Part shown: one piece after another, positions 17,417-25,092 of the stretch
Numbering within the stretch: position 1 is the stretch's first letter
Layout: each line of letters opens with the position of its first letter
Assembly: GCA_913060515.1 (NCBI GenBank)
Contig: CAJXRZ010000012.1
Coordinates: 40,072 to 104,071, forward strand
DNA from: an uncultured Pseudomonadota bacterium
GTDB taxonomy: Bacteria; Myxococcota_A; UBA796; CAJQPC01
Length of the DNA stretch: 64,000 nt
Direction: 5' to 3'
Notes under the pieces: model-generated
Databases searched by the model: none
What the model saw: the letters and a program-made list of their open reading frames with translations, nothing else
Told to the model about the DNA's origin: nothing
Translations under genes and position numbers: made by a program

Positions 17417-18426
17417 TCCACACTCATCATCGCCACGTTCAGCCCGCTTCCAATGCCCATCATCGCCACGGTATCCCCGCGCGAGGCCAAGCCTTGATCC
17501 AGTGTTTTGGCCAGCGCGAGCGGAACTGCCGCGGCGCCGACGTTGCCAATCTCAGGGTAGATGGCCAGGGCACGCTCACGAGGGAGTTGCAGTGCCTTGA
17601 TCACAGCCTCATGGTTGGCGCGACCAACCTGATGGAGTGCATAGCGGCTGATCCTGTCAGCCTGCAGTCCACGGTCCGAACGGAAGTCGTCAAAGGTGCG
17701 CTTGGCCAGACGAACCCCTTCGGCCAGCAAACGCGTGGGGTCCGTGGTCATGCCCTGAAGACCGCCGTAGCAAAGGTCACGGTGCTGACTGGCCGCCCGC
17801 TGCACACCACCCAAGAAGCGGTGCTGCGCCGTACTCAGGTCCCGGTGTACCAAGACCATAGCGACAGCGGCGGAGCCCAGGGTCAGAGTCGCCAGGTTGT
17901 CCTTGTAGGTCGACATGTCGGCGTTGGGCTGAGACAAGCGGGCCAAGGTGTTCTCAGTCACCTCGCGGCTGCTCTCGCCCGCGACCACGATTCCTACCCG
18001 GGCCTGTCCGAGCTCAATCATGTTGGCGACTACGCCCATACCGGACATGAAGCCCAAGCAAGCGTTGCCCACGTCGAAGTTCAGACAGCTGTCTCGCAGC
18101 CCCAGGCGACCGTGCACGTGACAGGCGACACTTGGCTCAAGCTGCGACTTGTAGACCGAGGTGCTGACCAAGACATCAACCTGGGAGCGCGCGATGCCCG
18201 CCAGGTCCAAGGCTTCCTGGGCCGCGTTGGCCGCCGCGGTCGCTGGGTCCTCTCCGGATGCCCAAACGCGACGCGCTTTGACGCCGGTGACCGTCTCTAG
18301 CCAGCCGGGACGAATGCCCATGCGACTGTAGAGCCCTGACAAGGCCCCCTCGATGGCGCTCGTCTGCAGCGACTGCGAGGGCAGCTCGTAGCGCAAGGCT
18401 TCAATGCAGACGTTTTCATAGCGCAT
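17410..18426 (-). CDS. oleA: OleA, head-to-head acyl-CoA condensing thiolase
   Basis: OleA joins two acyl-CoA (or activated acyl) chains by non-decarboxylative Claisen condensation, the first step of long-chain olefin synthesis. The 338-residue protein has the thiolase nucleophile Cys123 in VGNACLGFMSG. A Glu in SQLEPSVAC (Glu97) is a plausible counterpart of the OleA-specific catalytic glutamate. Downstream, ALHQVG and GNVGAAA supply the His and Asn region. I chose the ATG at 18426 because it precedes the conserved fold; an in-frame extension to 18555 would overlap the divergent folE2 start. It is the first gene of the ole-pfa block. Confidence 0.93.
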   Translation of the reverse strand: MRYENVCIEALRYELPSQSLQTSAIEGALSGLYSRMGIRPGWLETVTGVKARRVWASGEDPATAAANAAQEALDLAGIARSQVDVLVSTSVYKSQLEPSVACHVHGRLGLRDSCLNFDVGNACLGFMSGMGVVANMIELGQARVGIVVAGESSREVTENTLARLSQPNADMSTYKDNLATLTLGSAAVAMVLVHRDLSTAQHRFLGGVQRAASQHRDLCYGGLQGMTTDPTRLLAEGVRLAKRTFDDFRSDRGLQADRISRYALHQVGRANHEAVIKALQLPRERALAIYPEIGNVGAAAVPLALAKTLDQGLASRGDTVAMMGIGSGLNVAMMSVEW

Positions 18427-18548
18427 GAAGCTCTCTATCCCCCGAGTGCCTTGCAGACAAGAGGCCTGACCTCGGGCATGGCGACAGGCCGGCAACACGA
18501 ACTTGCGCCAACTGGCAACAAGCTTATGCAGGAGTCCTTGGAGCGCCC
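18427..18548. promoter_or_regulatory. Divergent promoter region between oleA and folE2
   Basis: This 122-bp gap separates two divergent genes and must hold the promoters of the ole(-pfa) block and of folE2. Toward folE2 a weak pair TTGCGC, 16 bp, TATGCA ends about 20 nt before the ATG. I do not see a convincing pair toward oleA. Confidence 0.5.
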
Positions 18549-19682
18549 ATGACACGCATCAGACAGAACCTTCCTGATCACGCCTCGGACCTGGATACCC
18601 GCGAGCTCGCCATCTCCCAAGTTGGGATTCGTGATCTCCGCTACCCGATCACTGTTTGGGACAAGGCCCGCCAATCTCAGCCGACCGTTGCAGATCTGGC
18701 CCTCTCGGTGCATTTGCCCGCAGACAAGAAGGGCACCCACATGAGCCGCTTCATTGAGATCTTGGAGGGACATCGGGGCGAGATCAGCCTGCACACCATC
18801 CCCGAGATCCTCCGCGAGATTCAGCGGCGACTGGAGAGCGATGCGGCATTCTTCGAGGCCCACTTCCCCTACTTCCTGGAGCGCACGGCTCCCGTTTCTG
18901 GAGCGCGCTCCCTCATGGAGTACGCCTGCGGCTTTCGCGCCGCCCTGAAGGGGGAGGATCTGCGCTTCGAGCTGATGGTCGACGTCGCCGTCACCACTCT
19001 GTGCCCTTGCTCCAAGGCTGTCTCGGAGTACGGCGCACACAACCAGCGGGGTCACGTGCGCGCTCGAATCACTCTGGGTGACATGGTCTGGATTGAAGAC
19101 GTCGTCGACGCCATCGAGGCCTGCGCCAGCTCGCCTCTCTATGCCCTCCTCAAACGTGAAGACGAGAAGTGGGTCACGGAGAAGGCCTACGAGAATCCGC
19201 GCTTCGTCGAGGACCTGGCGCGGGATGTCACCATCGCCTTGCGCGCCCTACAAGGTGTAGAGGCGGTGCACCTTGAGGTTGAAAACCTTGAGTCGATACA
19301 CAACCACTCCGCCTGGGCGGTGATCGACCCATGCGAAGTGGGCAGCCAACGCTGCACCAAGATCCAGCGCCCTCCGGATGCCGAACCCTTCGGGACTTGG
19401 CTGAGAAAAATGCGTGAAGCGCGCCACGAGTCCCAGCGTGGACTGGCCAATGCACTGGAAATCTCACCCTCCGTCTTGTCCCGAATCGAGACAAACCTGC
19501 GTCCAGCCCAAGACGACCTCCTGCACCGCTTGGCCAAACACTGGGCGATCGATCACTTGCAGATCGCTCTCCGAGCACGTGCTTTGCCGCCGCACTGCCT
19601 AGACCGCATTCAGGCCGACCCTGAGGGCTTTCTCGCATGGGTCAATGCCCAATCACCCGAAAGCCTGACAGCACAAACATAG
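18549..19682 (+). CDS. folE2: GTP cyclohydrolase FolE2 fused to an XRE-like HTH domain
   Basis: FolE2 (type IB GTP cyclohydrolase) converts GTP to dihydroneopterin triphosphate, the first step to folate and queuosine. Residues 1-260 cover the family. The hallmark LCPCSKAVSEYGAHNQRGH contains Cys152, Cys154 and the metal/catalytic histidine region, and EVENLESIHNHSA lies near the end of the domain. About 110 residues then follow that the enzyme does not need. Residues about 278-335 (FGTWLRKMREARHESQRG, then ANALEISPSVLSRIETN) read as a XRE/Cro-type helix-turn-helix. The ATG has GGAG 6 nt upstream. The gene is followed by the injection-system cluster on the same strand, but nothing suggests a shared role. 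Confidence 0.92.
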   Translation: MTRIRQNLPDHASDLDTRELAISQVGIRDLRYPITVWDKARQSQPTVADLALSVHLPADKKGTHMSRFIEILEGHRGEISLHTIPEILREIQRRLESDAAFFEAHFPYFLERTAPVSGARSLMEYACGFRAALKGEDLRFELMVDVAVTTLCPCSKAVSEYGAHNQRGHVRARITLGDMVWIEDVVDAIEACASSPLYALLKREDEKWVTEKAYENPRFVEDLARDVTIALRALQGVEAVHLEVENLESIHNHSAWAVIDPCEVGSQRCTKIQRPPDAEPFGTWLRKMREARHESQRGLANALEISPSVLSRIETNLRPAQDDLLHRLAKHWAIDHLQIALRARALPPHCLDRIQADPEGFLAWVNAQSPESLTAQT

Positions 19683-19696
19683 GGAAAGAGACGAAC

Positions 19697-19777
19697 ATGG
19701 TTGACAGCCAACCCCCAGAGCCGCGAATGATCGTTTCGGCAACCCATTTCAACGGCACACTCAGGAGGCACCCTTGA
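19697..19777 (+). CDS. Possible 26-residue leader ORF before the spike gene
   Basis: An ATG at 19697 opens a 26-codon frame whose TGA overlaps the TTG start of the spike gene (TTGA). It could couple translation of the first injection-system gene. It has no strong ribosome binding site of its own and could be chance. A TTGACA hexamer at 19701-19706 could instead be a -35 element. Confidence 0.25.
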   Translation: MVDSQPPEPRMIVSATHFNGTLRRHP

Positions 19778-20415
19778 GCGGCAATTCCACGGCTCCGGTC
19801 CTACTTGTAGGCAAAGTGGTCGACACTGCCGATCCCGACAAGCTTGGCCGCGTCCAAGTGAGCGTCCATGGGTTCACCACGCAGACCAAGTACCCCTGGA
19901 TCCGTATGGTTCAGCCCCATGCATCCAAGAAAAGCGGCTTTGTCTGGCTGCCCGAAGTCGACGACGAAGTCGTTGTACTGAAGGGAGGCACTGAGATGAT
20001 GATCATGGGTTCGGTCTACAACGGCGTCAACGTGCCGGAGAATGTGCCCGAAGCCACTGACAAGAACATGTACAAGCAGATTCGCACGCCGACCAACCAC
20101 TTGCTCCAGTTCTACGACGACGAAGGCAAGGGATGGATCACCATCGTCAGCGGTGATGAAAAGAACTTCATCAAGATCGAAGAGGAAACCTCCACGATCA
20201 CGATCGAGTCCGCTGAGACGCTGGTCGTCAAGACCAAGGTCGTGACGGTTGACTGCGAAGAAGCCACGGTGACCGCCAGCAAGTCGGCGACCATCGATAC
20301 AGACACGGCCCTCGTGAAGGCCGGAACCGAGATCGTCGCTAAGGTCGGAGGCAACAAGATTGTCATCGACTCAGGAGGAGTCGTAATCAAGGGCTCCATG
20401 GTGAAGATCAACTAA
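19774..20415 (+). CDS. Contractile injection system spike protein (gpV/gp5-like)
   Basis: This is the trimeric spike at the tip of the tube. Residues about 10-90 match the OB-fold of phage baseplate protein V / VgrG-gp5 (VGKVVDTADPDKLGRVQV, then YPWIRMVQPHASKKSGFVW and LPEVDDEVVVL). From about residue 110 on, short alternating strands rich in Thr, Val, Glu and Lys would form the beta-helical needle. The TTG start is supported by AGGAGG 6 nt upstream. In VgrG proteins this part is fused to the gp27-like hub; here the hub is a separate gene at 26612. No PAAR tip gene was found nearby. Confidence 0.88.
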   Translation: MSGNSTAPVLLVGKVVDTADPDKLGRVQVSVHGFTTQTKYPWIRMVQPHASKKSGFVWLPEVDDEVVVLKGGTEMMIMGSVYNGVNVPENVPEATDKNMYKQIRTPTNHLLQFYDDEGKGWITIVSGDEKNFIKIEEETSTITIESAETLVVKTKVVTVDCEEATVTASKSATIDTDTALVKAGTEIVAKVGGNKIVIDSGGVVIKGSMVKIN

Positions 20416-20684
20416 TGCTGAAAGCCAAGCTCCTATCTCACAGCTACTCCCTCTCGACCCGTATGGGTCGTGCAGCGCGTGCCGTGACGGAGCAGGCAGC
20501 TCGGCAGGATATTCTTTACGGCGACAACCACGCCGTGAAGCACCCACTTATGGCGCTCAGGACCCAGATGGACATGGGACCCGCGCGCCACGCACTTAGC
20601 CAGATCGTCGTCAGCGGCGAGATGGTAGTATTCCCACCCTTTGGAAGGCTCCCTGGGAGCCCTCAGAAACCCGAGAGCGCTTAG
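20415..20684 (+). CDS. Hypothetical small protein between spike and sheath
   Basis: This 89-codon frame starts with an ATG that overlaps the spike stop (TAATG). The product is basic in its first half and Pro-rich at the end. I recognise no domain, and there is no clear ribosome binding site. Its last codons overlap a 6-bp hairpin (20647-20661). The position and coupled start favour a real gene, but the frame could also be fortuitous in a leader region ahead of the sheath gene. Confidence 0.4.
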   Translation: MLKAKLLSHSYSLSTRMGRAARAVTEQAARQDILYGDNHAVKHPLMALRTQMDMGPARHALSQIVVSGEMVVFPPFGRLPGSPQKPESA

Positions 20685-20717
20685 CTTTCTCACCCTCAAC
20701 CTGAAACGGAGCACTGA

Positions 20718-22604
20718 ATGCCGGAGTACAGGACACCAGGCGTATACATTGAGGAGATCTCTACCGGACCACGTCCGGTTGCGGCTTCCTCAACCACCGA
20801 CACCGGCTTTGTCGGAGTCATCACCATGCCGGGGAATTTCCTCGCGGGACGCGGCCCTGCCGCCGGGATGTTCCTTCCCGCCGCTGAAGAAAAGGCGATG
20901 CTGGCATGGAACCGTGCCCTGGCATTCCGCCCTTTGCTCACCGATGGTGGTGACGATGGCGCAGCCAAGGACCCCAAGGCCAAGGCAAAGCCTGCCTCGG
21001 GTAACGATTTCGAGCAGCTCGTCGCAGAGATCCTGCCTGGTGCATGGAAGGCCGATGCGCCTTCCGACACCGGTGCAGTGGTTCTCCGTGACGACAAGGG
21101 CAACTTGCTCCGCATTCCTGCGCGCAAGAGTCTGCTGAGCGTTGCTGTCGATGAGAAGGGTGCCACGAAGTGGGACCTGGCTTTCGGCGCCAACCAGCAG
21201 CACATCATGGAGATGATCGCCGTCAACGCTATTGAGCAGGGCATCGGTCACACCGGAAGCATCAACGCTGTGGACCCAGCCGCAAAGCCCATCTCGGTGG
21301 ACATTGCTGCAATCCAGAAGCGTCTGCAGGGAACCGCCCCAGCCATCACCGGCATGGACGGCTTCGAAGCATGGATGAGCGATTTCGCTTGCGATGTCTT
21401 CAAGCAGATTCTCGTTGATGCCCAGAAGGGCATGACCCCCACCAAGGCCGAATTGGTCTGGCGGACCCTGGGCAACGGCGCCAAGAAGTCTTGGCTGACT
21501 TGGCTTCGCCAGCACCCAGGCATGAAGCGCTTTGAGCTCAGCGTCAATGGCTTCTTCTCCAACGGTGGCAAGACTGCATTCTTGGCGATGGCCGTTCAGC
21601 CACATGGTGCTGCTGGTCCCGACAAGCGTCGCTTCTTGGAAGACAGCTTCGACGGCGTCGCCGCTGTCGCAATGCTGGCTGCCCCGGGCCTCGAGTTCGG
21701 TTGGCAGCAGGCTATCCACGAGTACGCTGGTCCTCGCGGCCGCGGGGACATCTTCGCCGTCCTCGAGACCCCGCGCTACCTCCTCACCAAGGAGCCCTTC
21801 GGCACCAAGCTCGACCAGTTCCGCTGGACCGAGGGTGACAGCCCCTACGAGGTCGGAGTCCTTGAGACCCTCTCCTCCCCGGCTATGACCGAGCTGCGCT
21901 TCAACGGCTACTCCGCCGATGCACTCTTGGACCGCTGTGTTCCTCGCGACGATTCCGGCTACGGTGCTGCATACGCACCATGGCTCGTCGTGGACAACCC
22001 CAGCTCCACCAGCCCATCCGACAAGTACATCATCATCCCTCCCTCGGGACACGTTGCTGGCGTTATCGCTGCAACCGACCTGAAGGCTGGCGGTGGCGTG
22101 CACAAGGCACCTGCAAACGAGCAGATGATGGGGGTCGCTGAGCTGACCACCAACATCAGCGACAAGGAGCAGGGCGCACTGAACATGAAGGGTGTCAACA
22201 TCATCCGTCATCGTCCAGGCGCTGGCATCCGCATCTGGGGTGCTCGCACCACTGCTGCAGACGCACTGTGGATGTACATCAACGTTCGCCGTCTCTTCTT
22301 GTTCGTCGAGCGTAGCGTCAGAGATGCTGTCCAGTGGGCCGTCTTCCTGCCCAACAGCGACAGCACCCGCTCCGACCTCAAGACCACCATCAGCTCCTTC
22401 CTCTACAGCTTGTGGAACCAGGGAATGCTTGATGGTCAGACTTGGGACGAGGCTTTCTCCGTCCAGTGTGACCGCCAGAACAACCCCGATGTGGATGTCC
22501 GTTCCGGTATCCTCACCGTGGACGTTCAGATTCGTCCTCTCTACCCCGCCGAGTTCATCCGCATCCGCTTCTCGCAGGCACCGATGCAGACCGACGCAGG
22601 TTAG
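20718..22604 (+). CDS. Contractile tail sheath protein
   Basis: The sheath subunit polymerises around the tube and contracts to drive it forward. The N-terminus PEYRTPGVYIEEIS and the nearby TDTGFVGV are classical sheath motifs. The C-terminal third, with VNIIRHRPGAGIRIWGART, YINVRRLFLFVERS, a DLWNQG-like SLWNQGML and the final PLYPAEFIRIRFSQ, is the conserved interlocking domain. The 628-residue length is large; a variable insertion lies between about 60 and 330. The ATG has GGAG 7 nt upstream. Two hairpins, one followed by a T-run, come directly after the gene, as expected for separate tuning of sheath and tube expression. Confidence 0.95.
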   Translation: MPEYRTPGVYIEEISTGPRPVAASSTTDTGFVGVITMPGNFLAGRGPAAGMFLPAAEEKAMLAWNRALAFRPLLTDGGDDGAAKDPKAKAKPASGNDFEQLVAEILPGAWKADAPSDTGAVVLRDDKGNLLRIPARKSLLSVAVDEKGATKWDLAFGANQQHIMEMIAVNAIEQGIGHTGSINAVDPAAKPISVDIAAIQKRLQGTAPAITGMDGFEAWMSDFACDVFKQILVDAQKGMTPTKAELVWRTLGNGAKKSWLTWLRQHPGMKRFELSVNGFFSNGGKTAFLAMAVQPHGAAGPDKRRFLEDSFDGVAAVAMLAAPGLEFGWQQAIHEYAGPRGRGDIFAVLETPRYLLTKEPFGTKLDQFRWTEGDSPYEVGVLETLSSPAMTELRFNGYSADALLDRCVPRDDSGYGAAYAPWLVVDNPSSTSPSDKYIIIPPSGHVAGVIAATDLKAGGGVHKAPANEQMMGVAELTTNISDKEQGALNMKGVNIIRHRPGAGIRIWGARTTAADALWMYINVRRLFLFVERSVRDAVQWAVFLPNSDSTRSDLKTTISSFLYSLWNQGMLDGQTWDEAFSVQCDRQNNPDVDVRSGILTVDVQIRPLYPAEFIRIRFSQAPMQTDAG

Positions 22605-22611
22605 GCCATAC

Positions 22612-22640
22612 TTTAGGCAGCCAGCTTCTGGCTGCCTAAA
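22612..22640 (+). terminator. Long perfect hairpin after the sheath gene
   Basis: TTTAGGCAGCCAG pairs perfectly with CTGGCTGCCTAAA over 13 bp, around a CTT loop. It starts 8 nt after the sheath stop. The A/T ends of the stem fit a terminator or an mRNA 3'-end stabiliser. It stands in tandem with a second hairpin. Confidence 0.7.
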
Positions 22641-22643
22641 CTT

Positions 22644-22671
22644 GGGTGTGCTGTCTGGTACACCCCTTTTT
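22644..22671 (+). terminator. Rho-independent terminator-like hairpin before the tube gene
   Basis: GGGTGT (22644-22649) pairs with ACACCC (22660-22665) and is followed by CTTTTT. Its position between sheath and tube suggests partial termination or attenuation. Confidence 0.65.
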
Positions 22672-22705
22672 GTCCAAGCAACCCTCCTAATTTTAGAGGT
22701 TTACA

Positions 22706-23143
22706 ATGTCCAACCCAACAAACAACTACATCGGGTCCTTCCACTTCCGGATCACCGTCGAGGGCATCAACGATCCCCTGGACGGCTTCATGAAGGTGAG
22801 CAGCATCACCTCCACGACCGAAAATGTGGACTTCAAGCACGGTCTGGATTCCAGCGTGCGCAAGGCCCCCGGCCGGACCACTTTCGACGACGTGACCCTC
22901 GAGCGCGTGTACTCCGGCCTGGACGAGTTCTACGCCTGGCGTCAAGCTATCGAGGCTGGCAACATCGACCGTCGCACGATCTCCATCGAGTTCCTGCGCA
23001 GCGATCACAGCACCATGCGTCGTTACGTCCTGCTCAACGCTTACCCCTCCAAGTGGGAACTCCCCGCCATGGATGCATCGGGTAGCCAGGCTGCAGTGGA
23101 GAAGATCACCATCTCCTCCGAGAAGATTCTGCAGCTCGAGTAG
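22706..23143 (+). CDS. Tail tube protein (gp19-like / Hcp fold)
   Basis: This is the major inner-tube subunit that is pushed out on contraction. The 145-residue product has the tube-family start (YIGSFHFRITVEGIN), the middle FDDVTLERVYSGLDEFYAWR and the end AVEKITISSEKILQLE, all typical of T4 gp19-like tube proteins. The ATG has AGAGG 6 nt upstream. The gene is flanked on both sides by hairpin pairs, which suggests its message is processed or stabilised separately, fitting a protein needed in very many copies. Confidence 0.95.
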   Translation: MSNPTNNYIGSFHFRITVEGINDPLDGFMKVSSITSTTENVDFKHGLDSSVRKAPGRTTFDDVTLERVYSGLDEFYAWRQAIEAGNIDRRTISIEFLRSDHSTMRRYVLLNAYPSKWELPAMDASGSQAAVEKITISSEKILQLE

Positions 23144-23156
23144 TAGCGTTTCATGA

Positions 23157-23178
23157 GACCCAGGCTCTTGTCTGGGTC
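23157..23178 (+). terminator. Hairpin after the tube gene
   Basis: GACCCAG pairs with CTGGGTC across an 8-nt loop, 13 nt after the tube stop. It lacks a T-run, so it may be an attenuator or 3'-end stabiliser rather than a full terminator. Confidence 0.55.
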
Positions 23179-23185
23179 ATCCTTC

Positions 23186-23209
23186 GGGGCAGCCTCTTGG
23201 GGCTGTCCC
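23186..23209 (+). terminator. Second hairpin after the tube gene
   Basis: GGGGCAGCC pairs with GGCTGTCCC over 9 bp with one G-T pair and a 6-nt loop. It follows the previous hairpin by 7 nt, and no T-run follows. Confidence 0.5.
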
Positions 23210-23308
23210 GCTGGACATCAAGGTGGTCGGGGCAGTCCCTCGGCCATCTTGATGTCTTGCGCTCCTTTCATGGAGCAGTCAGAACTTTGTTCAGCGGAGA
23301 TCGACCAG

Positions 23309-23659
23309 ATGAGCAAGAAGGTGACCTCGTATCGGGAGAAAGTTGCTCTCCCCATTGGCTACGAGGACCCGATCAGCAACGAGCTCTTCAAGGAAGCCGA
23401 GATTCGTCCCGTCACTGGCGGCGACGAGCTCTACATCGGCATGTCCCCTGAGTACAACAAGAACCCCAATGATCTGATCTACAAGACCTTGCTCTTGGCA
23501 CGCTGTGTCACGAAGCTTGGACCTCGTGGATTGGTCACCATTGACGACATCACCCGCCTGCATGCGCAGGACGTCAGGGCCCTGGAGTACGCGATTTACC
23601 GCGTGACTTACGGCCAGGACGCCATCCCCGAACCGGATGAATCGGATCCATCGGGATGA
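23309..23659 (+). CDS. Tail assembly chaperone-like protein
   Basis: This 116-residue protein probably helps tube or baseplate assembly. The start VALPIGYEDP, the phrase EIRPVTGGDEL and the late VTIDDITRLHAQDVRALEYAIY resemble the short phage tail assembly proteins that sit just after tube genes. I chose the ATG at 23309 (GGAG 9 nt upstream) because it precedes the first family-like strand. Longer in-frame starts would read through the two hairpins. Its stop overlaps the next start (ATGA). The assignment rests on motif style and position, so the exact family is uncertain. Confidence 0.7.
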   Translation: MSKKVTSYREKVALPIGYEDPISNELFKEAEIRPVTGGDELYIGMSPEYNKNPNDLIYKTLLLARCVTKLGPRGLVTIDDITRLHAQDVRALEYAIYRVTYGQDAIPEPDESDPSG

Positions 23660-23823
23660 CTGTGGCCTACCCCATTGACCAAGTACGGAGCGAGGTGGCC
23701 TTTATCGCCTACCACCTCCACTGGAGCTTGGCCGAAATCCTGGAATTACCACACCGGGAACGCGTTGAGTGGGTAGGTCAAGTCAGTACAATCAATCGGC
23801 GTGTCTTGAACTCGGAGAGGTAG
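23656..23823 (+). CDS. Small DUF6760-like injection-system protein
   Basis: This 55-residue gene begins at the ATG overlapping the previous stop. The core EVAFIAYHLHWSLAEILEL followed by HRERVEWVGQV matches what I know of the DUF6760 family, tiny proteins that accompany extracellular contractile injection system and phage-tail clusters between tube and later genes. The fold is presumably a few helices, and the exact role is unknown. The tight overlap and the position support a real gene despite its size. Confidence 0.8.
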   Translation: MTVAYPIDQVRSEVAFIAYHLHWSLAEILELPHRERVEWVGQVSTINRRVLNSER

Positions 23824-23829
23824 ATTAGC

Positions 23830-25092
23830 GTGACTCCCCAACTGCCAGCGATCCCACAACGGGTCAGCGTAGCGGTCGGTAGTGTGCACTCGGGGCAACA
23901 CAACCCCGGTGCCGCGCCGTTGCTTTTGGTTGGGATTGCCCCGCCGGACTACCCCTCCTTGGCTCAGCTCTACCCGCAGAATCTTCTGCGGGCGACCAAG
24001 GGCGGAACAACCTTAGGCGCGGAACATATCCGCCTCGGGACTGCGAGCAGCGCACGGCTGCTTCCAGGTTTGGATGCATCCGCACCCTCTCGACTCAAGG
24101 ACAGCGTCCAGCTCGCACTGGCCGGCGGTGCACCGCAGGTCGATGTTTTGCTGGCGCGAATCCCTGGTCTGATGCCATGGGACCTGGACGACGACGACTT
24201 CCAGACCACCATCGACAGCATGCTCTTTCACCAGCCTGGCGCAGTTCTGGTCTTCCCAGACTTAGGTGGACCAAGTTCCATCGGACCCGGAACGGATCAG
24301 GGCATCGTCACCCGCCTCAAGCGCATGGTGCTCGCGACGCGGAAGCTCTCCCGTAGTTGGCCGGAGCGCTACCAAGTTGCCTGCATCGACTTGCCGCAAG
24401 CGCCACCAAACGAGCTTCGCGCTGCGATGACTCGACTCATTGGAATCGACGCCGCACTCGTCGCATGGGAAGGCGCGCCTCATCGCCTACAAGCACATGG
24501 TTGGCGCTCCGGCGCCGCCTTGGTTGGTAGCGCCTTGGCCGCGAGCCGAAACCAGATGAGTGCCCCTCTCGTTGGACGCCGTCTCGTGTTGCCAGGGGGG
24601 CGTAGGATTCCTGTGGCCGAGCGCATGGTTCAGCTCCGCCTGACCCGCGAACGCCAAGTCCGCGACCCACTAGAAGACTTTCAGGTCCGTCTTGCAATCC
24701 GCCGCGGTAGCGAGCACGCCAACATCGAGAGCGAGGGCAGCTTCCGCCGCCCCCTCGGTGAGTGGCCCTTGCCCTGCCTGCGCACTGTAAAGACGATCAA
24801 CCAGCGTGTGCAGCAGTCGGCGGAGCAGCTGCTCTTTCGAAGCGCAGACGCGACCCACGCCATCGCCCTCCAGACCGCTCTACAAGAAGCCCTGATGCCC
24901 TTTGTGCGCAGTGGCATCATCGAGCCGGGTCCAGGAGGAGGTCCTCCCGAGATTGAAGCAAGAGCCGACGCGAACCCCACGGCACCAAACCTAGGCGCAA
25001 GAATTAGCCTACGTCTGGTCCCATGGCAGCGGGCGGTAAAGGTGAATGTCTCACTCAAGCCGGGCGAATCGCCCGATGTAGAGGTGTCCTGA
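23830..25092 (+). CDS. Sheath-like protein (probable baseplate-proximal paralogue)
   Basis: This 420-residue protein resembles a reduced, diverged sheath subunit. The C-terminal half, with LPCLRTVKTINQRVQQSAEQLLFR followed by LQTALQEALMPFVRSGII and a terminal beta stretch, has the layout of the sheath C-terminal domain. The N-terminal half lacks the canonical GVYIEE start. Injection systems of the Afp/PVC type carry several sheath paralogues, with the divergent ones next to the baseplate or cap. Start is GTG at 23830. The stop overlaps the next ATG (ATGA). Confidence 0.6.
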   Translation: MTPQLPAIPQRVSVAVGSVHSGQHNPGAAPLLLVGIAPPDYPSLAQLYPQNLLRATKGGTTLGAEHIRLGTASSARLLPGLDASAPSRLKDSVQLALAGGAPQVDVLLARIPGLMPWDLDDDDFQTTIDSMLFHQPGAVLVFPDLGGPSSIGPGTDQGIVTRLKRMVLATRKLSRSWPERYQVACIDLPQAPPNELRAAMTRLIGIDAALVAWEGAPHRLQAHGWRSGAALVGSALAASRNQMSAPLVGRRLVLPGGRRIPVAERMVQLRLTRERQVRDPLEDFQVRLAIRRGSEHANIESEGSFRRPLGEWPLPCLRTVKTINQRVQQSAEQLLFRSADATHAIALQTALQEALMPFVRSGIIEPGPGGGPPEIEARADANPTAPNLGARISLRLVPWQRAVKVNVSLKPGESPDVEVS

